From the NCBI RefSeq assembly GCF_026212465.1, contig NC_080057.1, forward strand, positions 8,543,398 through 8,607,397: a stretch of DNA of 64,000 nucleotides. The letters run 5' to 3'. Positions 1-13,500 of the stretch are shown here, piece after piece. The number at the start of each line of letters is the position of its first letter. The first letter of the stretch is position 1. The translations under genes and the position numbers were made by a program. This DNA is from Amaranthus tricolor. Its lineage: Eukaryota > Streptophyta > Magnoliopsida > Caryophyllales > Amaranthaceae. The notes beneath the pieces were generated by a model. That model was not told where the DNA came from. It worked only from the letters and a program-made list of their open reading frames with translations, and made no database searches.

Positions 1-820
1 TTTGTCATTGATCATTGATCCTTGTTCATTCTTCATCGTTCATTCTACATTGATCATTGATCCTTGTTCATTCTTCATCGTTCATTCTTCATTGATCATT
101 GATCCTTGTTCATTCTTCATCGTTCATTCTTCATTGATCATTGATTCTTGTTTATTCTTCATCGTTCATTCTTCATTGATCATGTTCCTTGTTCATTCTT
201 CATCGTTCATTCGTCATTGACCATTAATCCTTGTTCATTCTTCATCGTTCATTCTTCATTGATCATTGATCCTTGTTCATTCTTCATCGTTCATTCGTCA
301 TTGACCATTAATCCTTGTTCATTCTTCATCGTTCATTCGTCATTGACTATTGATCCTTGTTCATTCTTCATCGTTCATACTTCATTGATCATTGATCCTT
401 GTTCATTCTTCATTGTTCATTCGTCATTGACCATTATTCCTTGTTCATTCTTCATCGTTCATTCTTCATTGATCATTGATCCTTGTTTATTCTTCATCGT
501 TCATTCTTCATTGATCATTAATCCTTGTTCATTCTTGATCGTTCATTCTTCATTGATCATTGACCCTTGTTCATTCTTCATCGTTCATTCTTCATTGATC
601 ATTGATCCTTGTTCATTCTTCATCGTTCATTCTTCATTGATCATTGATCCTTGTTCATTCTTCATCGTTCATTCGTCATTGACCATTAATCCTTGTTTAT
701 TCTTCATCGTTCATTCTTCATTGATCATTGATCCTTGTTCATTCTTCATCGTTCATTCGTCATTTACTATTGATCCTTGTTCATTCTTCATTGATCTCTG
801 ATCCTTGTTCATTCTTCATT

Positions 821-3240
821 GACCATTGATCCTTGTTCATTCTTCATCAATCATTCTTCATTGAGCATTAATCTTTGTTCATTCTTCATCGTTCATTCTT
901 CATTCATCATTGATCCTTGTTCATTCTTCATCGTTCATTCTTCATTGATCATTGATCCTTGTTTATTCTTCATCGTTCATCCTTCATTGACTATTGATCC
1001 TTGTTCATTCTTCATCGTTCATTCTTCATTGATCATTGATCCTTGTTCATTCTTCATCGTTCATTCTTCATTGATCATTGGTCCTTGTTCATTCTTCATC
1101 GTTCATTCGTCATTGACCATTAATCCTTGTTCATTCTTCATCGTTCATTCTTCATTGATCATTGATAATTGTTCATTCTTCATCGTTCATTCTTCATTGA
1201 TCATTAATCCTTGTTCATTCTTCATCGTTCATTCTTCATTGATCATTTACCCTTGTTCATTCTTCATCGTTCATTCTTCATTGATCATTGATCCTTGTTC
1301 ATTCTTCATCGTTCATTCGTCATTGATCATTGATCCTTGTTTATTCTTCATCGTTCATTCTTCATTGACCATTTATCCTTGTTCATTCTTCATCGTTCAT
1401 TCGTCATTGATCATTGATCCTTGTTCATTCTTCATCGTTCATTCTTCATTGACCATTTATCATTGTTCATTCTTCATCGTTCATTCTTCATTGATCATTG
1501 ATCCTTGTTCATTCTTCATCGTTCATTCGTCATTGACCATTAATCCTTGTTTATTCTTCATCGTTCATTCTTCATTGATCATTGATCCTTGTTCAATCTT
1601 CATCGTTCATTTGTCATTGATCATTGATCCTTGTTCATTCTTCATCGTTCATTCTTCATTGATCATTGATCCTTGTTCATTCTTCATCGTTCATTCTTCA
1701 TTGATCATTGATCCTTGTTCATTCTTCATCGTTCATTCTTCATTGATCATTAATCCTTGTTCATTCTTCATCGTTCATTCTTCATTGATCATTGACCCTT
1801 GTTCATTCTTCATCGTTCATTCTTCATTGATCATTGATCCTTGTTCATTCTTCATCGTTCATTCGTCATTGACCATTAATCCTTGTTTATTCTTCATCGT
1901 TGATTCTTCATTGATCATTGATCCTTGTTCATTCTTCATCGTTCATTTGTCATTGATCATTAATCCTTGTTCATTCTTCATCGTTCATTCTTCATTGATC
2001 ATTGATCCTTGTTTATTCTTCATCGTTCATTCTTCATTGACCATTGATCCTTGTTCATTCTTCATCAATCATTCTTCATTGAGCATTAATCTTTGTTCAT
2101 TCTTCATCGTTCATTCTTCATTCATCATTGATCCTTGTTCATTCTTCATTGATCATTGATCCTTGTTTATTCTTCATCGTTCATCCTTCATTGACTATTG
2201 ATCCTTGTTCATTCTTCATCGTTCATTCTTCATTGATCATTGATCCTTGTTCATTCTTCATCGTTCATTCTTCATTGATCATTGGTCCTTGTTCATTCTT
2301 CATCGTTCATTCGTCATTGACCATTAATCCTTGTTCATTCTTCATCGTTCATTCTTCATTGATCATTGATAATTGTTCATTCTTCATCGTTCATTCTTCA
2401 TTGATCATTAATCCTTGTTCATTCTTCATCGTTCATTCTTCATTGATCATTGACCCTTGTTCATTCTTCATCGTTCATTCTTCATTGATCATTGATCCTT
2501 GTTCATTCTTCATCGTTCATTCGTCATTGATCATTGATCCTTGTTTATTCTTCATCGTTCATTCTTCATTGACCATTTATCCTTGTTCATTCTTCATCGT
2601 TCATTCGTTATTGATCATTGATCCTTGTTCATTCTTCATCGTTCATTCTTCATTGACCATTTATCATTGTTCATTCTTCATCGTTCATTCTTCATTGATC
2701 ATTGATCCTTGTTCATTCTTCATCGTTCATTCGTCATTGACCATTAATCCTTGTTTATTCTTCATCGTTCATTCTTCATTGATCATTGATCCTTGTTCAA
2801 TCTTCATCGTTCATTTGTCATTGATCATTGATCCTTGTTCATTCTTCATCGTTCATTCTTCATTGATCATTGATCCTTGTTCATTCTTCATCGTTCATTC
2901 TTCATTGATCATTGATCCTTGTTCATTCTTCATCGTTCATTCTTCATTGATCATTAATCCTTGTTCATTCTTCATCGTTCATTCTTCATTGATCATTGAC
3001 CCTTGTTCATTCTTCATCGTTCATTCTTCATTGATCATTGATCCTTGTTCATTCTTCATCGTTCATTCGTCATTGACCATTAATCCTTGTTTATTCTTCA
3101 TCGTTGATTCTTCATTGATCATTGATCCTTGTTCATTCTTCATCGTTCATTTGTCATTGATCATTAATCCTTGTTCATTCTTCATCGTTCATTCTTCATT
3201 GATCATTGATCCTTGTTTATTCTTCATCGTTCATTCTTCA
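821..3240 (+). repeat. Tandem segmental duplication of about 1.2 kb within the satellite
   Basis: Two adjacent copies, about 821-2038 and 2039-3240, share a run of private variants in the same order. These include the module with TCATCAATC, the GAGCATTAATCTTTG monomer, the ATTGGTCC monomer (1078 and 2282), the GATAATTG monomer and the CGTTGATTC variant (about 1901 and 3105). The offset is 1218 bp (29 x 42) at the left end and 1204 bp further in, which shows one 14-bp module loss in the second copy. Confidence 0.85.
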
Positions 3241-4504
3241 TTGATCATTGATCCTTGTTCATTCTTCATCGTTCATTCTTCATTGATCATTAATCCTTGT
3301 TCATTCTTCATCGTTCATTCTTCATTGATCATTGAACCTTGTTCATTCTTCATCGTTCATTCTTCATTGATCATTGATCCTTGTTCATTCTTCATCGTTC
3401 ATTCGTCATTGACCATTGATCCTTGTTCATTCTTCATCGTTCATTCTTCATTGACCAGTGATCCTTGTTCATTCTTCATCGTTCATTTGTCATTGATCAT
3501 TGATCCTTGTTCATTCTTCATCGTTCATTCTTCATTGATCATTGATCCTTGTTCATTCTTCATCGTTCATTCTTCATTGACCATTTATCCTTGTTCATTC
3601 TTCATCGTTCATTCTTCATTGATCATTGATCCTTGTTCATTCTTCATCGTTCATTCGTCATTGACCATTAATCCTTGTTCATTCTTCATCGTTCATTCGT
3701 CATTGACCATTAATCCTTGTTCATTCTTCATCGTTGATTCTTCATTGATTATTGATCCTTGTTCATTCTTCATCGTTCATTCGTCATTGACCATTAATCC
3801 TTGTTCATTCTTCATCGTTCATTATTAATTGATCATTGATCCTTGTTCATTCTTCATCGTTCATTCGTCATTGACTATTGATCCTTGTTCATTCTTCATC
3901 GTTCATTCTTCATTGATCATTGATCCTTGTTCATTCTTCATTGACTATTGATCCTTGTTCATTCTTCATCGTTCATTCTTCATTGATCATTGATCCTTGT
4001 TCATTCTTCATCGTTCATTCTTCATTGACCATTTATCCTTGTTCATTCTTCATCGTTCATTCTTCATTGATCATTGATCCTTGTTCATTCTTCATCGTTC
4101 ATTCGTCATTGACCATTAATCCTTGTTTATTCTTCATCGTTCATTCTTCATTGATCATTGATCCTTGTTCATTCTTCATCGTTCATTCGTCATTGACCAT
4201 TAATCCTTGTTCATTCTTCATCGTCCATTCGTCATTGATCATTGATCCTTGTTCATTCTTCATCGTTCATTCTTCATTGATCATTGATTCTTGTTCATTC
4301 TTCATCGTTCATTTGACATTGATCATTGATCCTTGTTCATTCTTCATCATTTATTCTTCATTGATCATTGATCCTTGTTCATTCTACATCGTTCATTCAT
4401 CATTGACCATTAATCCTTGTTCATTCTTCATCGTTCATTCTTCATTGATCATTGATCCTTGTTCATTCTTCATCGTTCATTCTTCATTGAGCATTAATCT
4501 TTGT

Positions 4505-7500
4505 TCATTCTTCATCGTTCATTCTTCATTGATCATTGATCCTTGTTCATTCTTCATCGTTCATTCATCATTTACTATTGATCCTTGTTCATTCTTCATC
4601 GTTCATTCTTCATTGATCATTGATCCTTGTTCATTCTTCATCGTTCATTCTTCATTGATCATTGATCCTTGTTCATTCTTCAACGTTCATTCTTTATTCA
4701 TCATTGATCCTTGTTCATTCTTCATCGTTCATTCTTCATTGATCATTGATCCTTGTTCATTCTTCATCGTTCATTCTTCATTGACCATTAATCCTTGTTC
4801 ATTCTTCATCGTTCATTCTTCATTGATCATTGATCCTTGTTCATTCTTCATCGTTCATTCGTCATTGACCATTAATCCTTGTTCATTCTTCATCGTTCAT
4901 TATTAATTGATCATTGATCCTTGTTCATTCTTCATCGTTCATTCGTCATTGACTATTGATCCTTGTTCATTCTTCATCGTTCATTCTTCATTGATCATTG
5001 ATCCTTGTTCATTCTTCATCGACTATTGATCCTTGTTCATTCTTCATCGTTCATTCTTCATTGATCATTGATCCTTGTTCATTCTTCATCGTTCATTCTT
5101 CATTGACCATTTATCCTTGTTCATTCTTCATCGTTCATTCTTCATTGATCATTGATCCTTGTTCATTCTTCATCGTTCATTCGTCATTGACCATTAATCC
5201 TTGTTTATTCTTCATCGTTCATTGTTCATTGATCATTGATCCTTGTTCATTCTTCATCGTTCATTCGTCATTGACCATTAATCCTTGTTCATTCTTCATC
5301 GTCCATTCGTCATTGATCATTGATCCTTGTTCATTTTTCATCGTTCATTCGTCATTGACCATTAATCCTTGTTTATTCTTCATCGTTCATTCTTCATTGA
5401 TCATTGATCCTTGTTCATTCTTCATCGTTCATTCTTCATTGATCATTGATTCTTGTTCATTCTTCATCGTTCATTCGACATTGATCATTGATCCTTGTTC
5501 ATTCTTCATCATTTATTCTTCATTGATCATTGATCCTTGTTCATTCTACATCGTTCATTCGTCATTGACCATTAATCCTTGTTCATTCTTCATCGTTCAT
5601 TCTTCATTGATCATTGATCCTTGTTCATTCTTCATCGTTCATTCTTCATTGAGCATTAATCTTTGTTCATTCTTCATCGTTCATTCTTCATTGATCATTG
5701 ATCCTTGTTCATTCTTCATCGTTCATTCGTCATTTACTATTGATCCTTGTTCATTCTTCATCGTTCATTCTTCATTCTTCATTGATCATTGATCCTTGTA
5801 CAATCTTCATCGTTCATTCTTCATTGATCATTGATCCTTGTTCATTCTTCATCGTTCATTCTTCATTCATCATTGATCCTTGTTCATTCTTCATCGTTCA
5901 TTCTTCATTGATCATTGATCCTTGTTTATTCTTCATCGTTCATCCTTCATTGACTATTGATCCTTGTTCATTCTTCATCGTTCATTCTTCATTGATCATT
6001 GATCCTTGTTCATTCTTCATCGTTCATTCTTCATTGATCATTGGTCCTTGTTCATTCTTCATCGTTCATTCGTCATTGACCATTAATCCTTGTTCATTCT
6101 TCATCGTTCATTCTTCATTGATCATTGATAATTGTTCATTCTTCATCGTTCATTCTTCATTGATCATTAATCCTTGTTCATTCTTCATCGTTCATTCTTC
6201 ATTGATCATTGTCCCTTGTTCATTCTTCATCGTTCATTCTTCATTGATCATTGATCCTTGTTCATTCTTCATCGTTCATTCGTCATTGATCATTGATCCT
6301 TGTTCATTCTTCATCGTTCATTCTTCATTGACCATTTATCCTTGTCCATTCTTCATCGTTCATTCGTCATTGATCATTGATCCTTGTTCATTCTTCATCG
6401 TTCATTCGACATTGACCATTAATCCTTGTTCATTATTCATCGTTCATTCTTCATTGATCATTGATCCTTGTTCATTCTTCATTGTTCATTCGTCATTTAC
6501 TATTGATCCTTGTTCATTCTTCATCGTTCATTCTTCATTGATCATTGATCCTTGTTCATTCTTCATCGTTCATTCTTCATTGATCATTGATCCTTGTTCA
6601 TTCTTCATTGTTCATTCTTCATTGATCATTGATCCTTGTTCATTCTTCATCGTTCATTCTTCATTGACCATTAATCCTTGTTCATTCTTCATCGTTCATT
6701 CTTCATTGATCATTGATCCTTGTTCATTCTTCATCGTTCATTCTTCATTGACCATTTATCCTTGTTCATTCTTCATCGTTCATTCTTCATTGATCATTGA
6801 TCCTTGTTCATTCTTCATCGTTCATTCGTCATTGACCATTAATCCTTGTTCATTCTTCATCGTCCGTTCGTCATTGATCATTGATCCTTGTTCATTCTTC
6901 ATCGTTCATTCTTCATTGATCATTGATTCTTGTTCCTTCTTCATCGTTCATTCGACATTGATCATTGATCCTTGTTCATTCTTCATCATTTATTCTTCAT
7001 TGATCATTGATCGTTGTTCATTCTACATCGTTCATTCGTCATTGACCATTAATCCTTGTTCATTCTTCATCGTTCATTCTTCATTGATCATTGATCCTTG
7101 TTCATTCTTCATCGTTCATTCTTCATTGAGCATTAATCTTTGTTCATTCTTCATCGTTCATTCTTCATTGATCATTGATCCTTGTTCATTCTTCATCGTT
7201 CATTCTTCATTGATCATTGATCCTTGTTCATTCTTCATCGTTCATTCGTCATTGATCATTGATCCTTGTTCATTCTTCATCCTTTATTCTTCATTGATCA
7301 TTGATCCTTGTTCATTCTACATCGTTCATTCGTCATTGACCATTAATCCTTGTTCATTCTTCATCGTTCATTCTTCATTGATCATTGATCCTTGTTCATT
7401 CTTCATCGTTCATTCTTCATTGATCATTGATCCTTGTTCATTCTTCATCGTTCATTCTTCATTGATCATTGATTCTTGTTCATTCTTCATCGTTCATTCT

Positions 7501-10500
7501 TCATTGATCATTTATTCTTGTTTATTCTTCATCTTTCATTTTTCATTGATCATTGATCCTTGTTCATTCTTCATCGTTCATTCGTCATTGACCATTAATC
7601 CTTGTTCATTCTTCATCGTTCATTATTCATTGATCATTGATCCTTGTTCATTCTTCATCGTTCATTCTTCATTGATCATTGATCCTTGTTCATTCTTCAT
7701 CGTTCATTCGTCATTCTTCATTGATCCTTGTTCATTCTTCATCGTTCATTCGACATTGACCATTAATCCTTGTTCATTCTTCATCGTTCATTCTTCATTG
7801 ATCATTGATCCTTGTTCATTCTTCATCGTTCATTCGTCATTGACTATTGATCCTTGTTCATTCTTCATCGTTCATTCTTCATTGATCATTGATCCTTGTT
7901 CATTCTTCATCGTTCATTCTTCATTGATCATTGATCCTTGTTCATTCTTCATCGTTCATTCGTCATTGACCATTGATCTTTGTTCATTCTTCATCGTCCA
8001 TTCGTCATTGATCATTGATCCTTGTTCATTCTTCATCGTTTATTCTTCATTGATCATTGATTCTTGTTCATTGTTCATCGTTCATTCGTCATTGATCATT
8101 GATCCTTGTTCATTCTTCATTATTTATTCTTCATTGATCATTGATCCTTGTTCATTCTACATCGTTCATTCGTCATTGACCATTAATCTTTGTTCACTCT
8201 TCATCGTTCATTCTTCATTGATCATTGATCCTTATTCATTCTTCATCGTTCATTCGTCATTGACTATTGATCCTTGTTCATTCTACATCGTTCATTCTTC
8301 ATTGATCATTGATCCTTGTTCATTCTTCATCGTTCATTCGTCATTGACCATTAATCCTTGTTTATTCTTCATCGTTCATTCTTCATTGATCATTGATCCT
8401 TGTTCATTCTTCATCGTTCATTTGTCATTGATAAATGATCCTTGTTCATTCTTCATCGTTCATTCTTCATTGATCATTGATCCTTGTTCATTCTTCATCG
8501 TTCATTCGACATTAACCATTAATCCTTGTTCATTCTTCATCGTTCATTCTTCATTGATCATTGATCCTTGTTCATTCTTCATCGTTCATTCGTCATTTAC
8601 TATTGATCCTTGTTCATTCTTCATCGTTCATTCTTCATTGATCATTGATCCTTGTTCATTCTTCATCGTTCATTCGTCATTGATCATTGATCCTTGTTCA
8701 TTCTTCATCCTTTATTCTTCATTGATCATTGATCCTTGTTCATTCTACATCGTTCATTCGTCATTGACCATTAATCCTTGTTCATTCTTCATCGTTCATT
8801 CTTCATTGATCATTGATCCTTGTTCATTCTTCATCGTTCATTCTTCATTGATCATTGATCTTTGTTCATTCTTCATCGTTCATTCTTCATTGATCATTGA
8901 TCCTTGTTCATTCTTCATTGACTATTGATCCTTGTTGATTCTTCATCGTTCATTCTTCATTGATCATTGATCCTTGTTCATTCTTCATCGTTCATTCTTC
9001 ATTCATCATTGATCCTTGTTCATTCTTCATCGTTCACTCTTCATTGATCATTGATCCTTGTTTATTCTTCATCGTTCATCCTTCATTGACTATTGATCCT
9101 TGTTCATTCTTCATCGTTCATTCTTCATTGATCATTGATCCTTGTTCATTCTTCATCGTTCATTCTTCATTGATCATTGGTCCTTGTTCATTCTTCATCG
9201 TTCATTCGTCATTGACCATTAATCCTTGTTCATTCTTCATCGTTCATTCTTCATTGATCATTGATAATTGTTCATTCTTCATCGTTCATTCTTCATTGAT
9301 CATTAATCCTTGTTCATTCTTCATCGTTCATTCTTCATTGATCATTGACCCTTGTTCATTCTTCATCGTTCATTCTTCATTGATCATTGATCCTTGTTCA
9401 TTCTTCATCGTTCATTCGTCATTGATCATTGATCCTTGTTCATTCTTCATCGTTCATTCTTCATTGACCATTGATCCTTGTTCATTCTTCATCGTTCATT
9501 TGTCATTGATCATTGATCCTTGTTCATTCTTCATCGTTCATTCTTCATTGATCATTGATCCTTGTTCATTCTTCATCGTTCATTCTTCATTGATCATTGA
9601 TCCTTGTTCATTCTTCATCGTTCATTCTTCATTGATCATTAATCCTTGTTCATTCTTCATCGTTCATTCTTCATTGATCATTGACCCTTGTTCATTCTTC
9701 ATCGTTCATTCTTCATTGATCATTGATCCTTGTTCATTCTTCATCGTTCATTCGTCATTGACCATTAATCCTTGTTTATTCTTCATCGTTGATTCTTCAT
9801 TGATCATTGATCCTTGTTCATTCTTCATCGTTCATTTGTCATTGATCATTAATCCTTGTTCATTCTTCATCGTTCATTCTTCATTGATCATTGATCCTTG
9901 TTCATTCTTCATCGTTCATTCATCATTTACTATTGATCCTTGTTCATTCTTCATCGTTCATTCTTCATTGATCATTGATCCTTGTTCATTCTTCATCGTT
10001 CATTCTTCATTGATCATTGATCCTTGTTCATTCTTCAACGTTCATTCTTTATTCATCATTGATCCTTGTTCATTCTTCATCGTTCATTCTTCATTGATCA
10101 TTGATCCTTGTTCATTCTTCATCGTTCATTCTTCATTGACCATTAATCCTTGTTCATTCTTCATCGTTCATTCTTCATTGATCATTGATCCTTGTTCATT
10201 CTTCATCGTTCATTCGTCATTGACCATTAATCCTTGTTCATTCTTCATCGTTCATTATTAATTGATCATTGATCCTTGTTCATTCTTCATCGTTCATTCG
10301 TCATTGACTATTGATCCTTGTTCATTCTTCATCGTTCATTCTTCATTGATCATTGATCCTTGTTCATTCTTCATCGACTATTGATCCTTGTTCATTCTTC
10401 ATCGTTCATTCTTCATTGATCATTGATCCTTGTTCATTCTTCATCGTTCATTCTTCATTGACCATTTATCCTTGTTCATTCTTCATCGTTCATTCTTCAT

Positions 10501-13500
10501 TGATCATTGATCCTTGTTCATTCTTCATCGTTCATTCGTCATTGACCATTAATCCTTGTTTATTCTTCATCGTTCATTGTTCATTGATCATTGATCCTTG
10601 TTCATTCTTCATCGTTCATTCGTCATTGACCATTAATCCTTGTTCATTCTTCATCGTCCATTCGTCATTGATCATTGATCCTTGTTCATTCTTCATCGTT
10701 CATTCGTCATTGACCATTAATCCTTGTTTATTCTTCATCGTTCATTCTTCATTGATCATTGATCCTTGTTCATTCTTCATCGTTCATTCTTCATTGATCA
10801 TTGATTCTTGTTCATTCTTCATCGTTCATTCGACATTGATCATTGATCCTTGTTCATTCTTCATCATTTATTCTTCATTGATCATTGATCCTTGTTCATT
10901 CTACATCGTTCATTCGTCATTGACCATTAATCCTTGTTCATTCTTCATCGTTCATTCTTCATTGATCATTGATCCTTGTTCATTCTTCATCGTTCATTCT
11001 TCATTGAGCATTAATCTTTGTTCATTCTTCATCGTTCATTCTTCATTGATCATTGATCCTTGTTCATTCTTCATCGTTCATTCGTCATTTACTATTGATC
11101 CTTGTTCATTCTTCATCGTTCATTCTTCATTCTTCATTGATCATTGATCCTTGTACATTCTTCATCGTTCATTCTTCATTGATCATTGATCCTTGTTCAT
11201 TCTTCATCGTTCATTCTTCATTCATCATTGATCCTTGTTCATTCTTCATCGTTCATTCTTCATTGATCATTGATCCTTGTTTATTCTTCATCGTTCATCC
11301 TTCATTGACTATTGATCCTTGTTCATTCTTCATCGTTCATTCTTCATTGATCATTGATCCTTGTTCATTCTTCATCGTTCATTCTTCATTGATCATTGGT
11401 CCTTGTTCATTCTTCATCGTTCATTCGTCATTGACCATTAATCCTTGTTCATTCTTCATCGTTCATTCTTCATTGATCATTGATAATTGTTCATTCTTCA
11501 TCGTTCATTCTTCATTGATCATTAATCCTTGTTCATTCTTCATCGTTCATTCTTCATTGATCATTGTCCCTTGTTCATTCTTCATCGTTCATTCTTCATT
11601 GATCATTGATCCTTGTTCATTCTTCATCGTTCATTCGTCATTGATCATTGATCCTTGTTCATTCTTCATCGTTCATTCTTCATTGACCATTTATCCTTGT
11701 CCATTCTTCATCGTTCATTCGTCATTGATCATTGATCCTTGTTCATTCTTCATCGTTCATTCGACATTGACCATTAATCCTTGTTCATTATTCATCGTTC
11801 ATTCTTCATTGATCATTGATCCTTGTTCATTCTTCATTGTTCATTCGTCATTTACTATTGATCCTTGTTCATTCTTCATCGTTCATTCTTCATTGATCAT
11901 TGATCCTTGTTCATTCTTCATCGTTCATTCTTCATTGATCATTGATCCTTGTTCATTCTTCATTGTTCATTCTTCATTGATCATTGATCCTTGTTCATTC
12001 TTCATCGTTCATTCTTCATTGACCATTAATCCTTGTTCATTCTTCATCGTTCATTCTTCATTGATCATTGATCCTTGTTCATTCTTCATCGTTCATTCTT
12101 CATTGACCATTTATCCTTGTTCATTCTTCATCGTTCATTCTTCATTGATCATTGATCCTTGTTCATTCTTCATCGTTCATTCGTCATTGACCATTAATCC
12201 TTGTTCATTCTTCATCGTCCGTTCGTCATTGATCATTGATCCTTGTTCATTCTTCATCGTTCATTCTTCATTGATTATTGATTCTTGTTCCTTCTTCATC
12301 GTTCATTCGACATTGATCATTGATCCTTGTTCATTCTTCATCATTTATTCTTCATTGATCATTGATCGTTGTTCATTCTACATCGTTCATTCGTCATTGA
12401 CCATTAATCCTTGTTCATTCTTCATCGTTCATTCTTCATTGATCATTGATCCTTGTTCATTCTTCATCGTTCATTCTTCATTGAGCATTAATCTTTGTTC
12501 ATTCTTCATCGTTCATTCTTCATTGATCATTGATCCTTGTTCATTCTTCATCGTTCATTCTTCATTGATCATTGATCCTTGTTCATTCTTCATCGTTCAT
12601 TCGTCATTGATCATTGATCCTTGTTCATTCTTCATCCTTTATTCTTCATTGATCATTGATCCTTGTTCATTCTACATCGTTCATTCGTCATTGACCATTA
12701 ATCCTTGTTCATTCTTCATCGTTCATTCTTCATTGATCATTGATCCTTGTTCATTCTTCATCGTTCATTCTTCATTGATCATTGATCCTTGTTCATTCTT
12801 CATCGTTCATTCTTCATTGATCATTGATTCTTGTTCATTCTTCATCGTTCATTCTTCATTGATCATTTATTCTTGTTTATTCTTCATCTTTCATTTTTCA
12901 TTGATCATTGATCCTTGTTCATTCTTCATCGTTCATTCGTCATTGACCATTAATCCTTGTTCATTCTTCATCGTTCATTATTCATTGATCATTGATCCTT
13001 GTTCATTCTTCATCGTTCATTCTTCATTGATCATTGATCCTTGTTCATTCTTCATCGTTCATTCGTCATTCTTCATTGATCCTTGTTCATTCTTCATCGT
13101 TCATTCGACATTGACCATTAATCCTTGTTCATTCTTCATCGTTCATTCTTCATTGATCATTGATCCTTGTTCATTCTTCATCGTTCATTCGTCATTGACT
13201 ATTGATCCTTGTTCATTCTTCATCGTTCATTCTTCATTGATCATTGATCCTTGTTCATTCTTCATCGTTCATTCTTCATTGATCATTGATCCTTGTTCAT
13301 TCTTCATCGTTCATTCGTCATTGACCATTGATCTTTGTTCATTCTTCATCGTCCATTCGTCATTGATCATTGATCCTTGTTCATTCTTCATCGTTTATTC
13401 TTCATTGATCATTGATTCTTGTTCATTGTTCATCGTTCATTCGTCATTGATCATTGATCCTTGTTCATTCTTCATTATTTATTCTTCATTGATCATTGAT

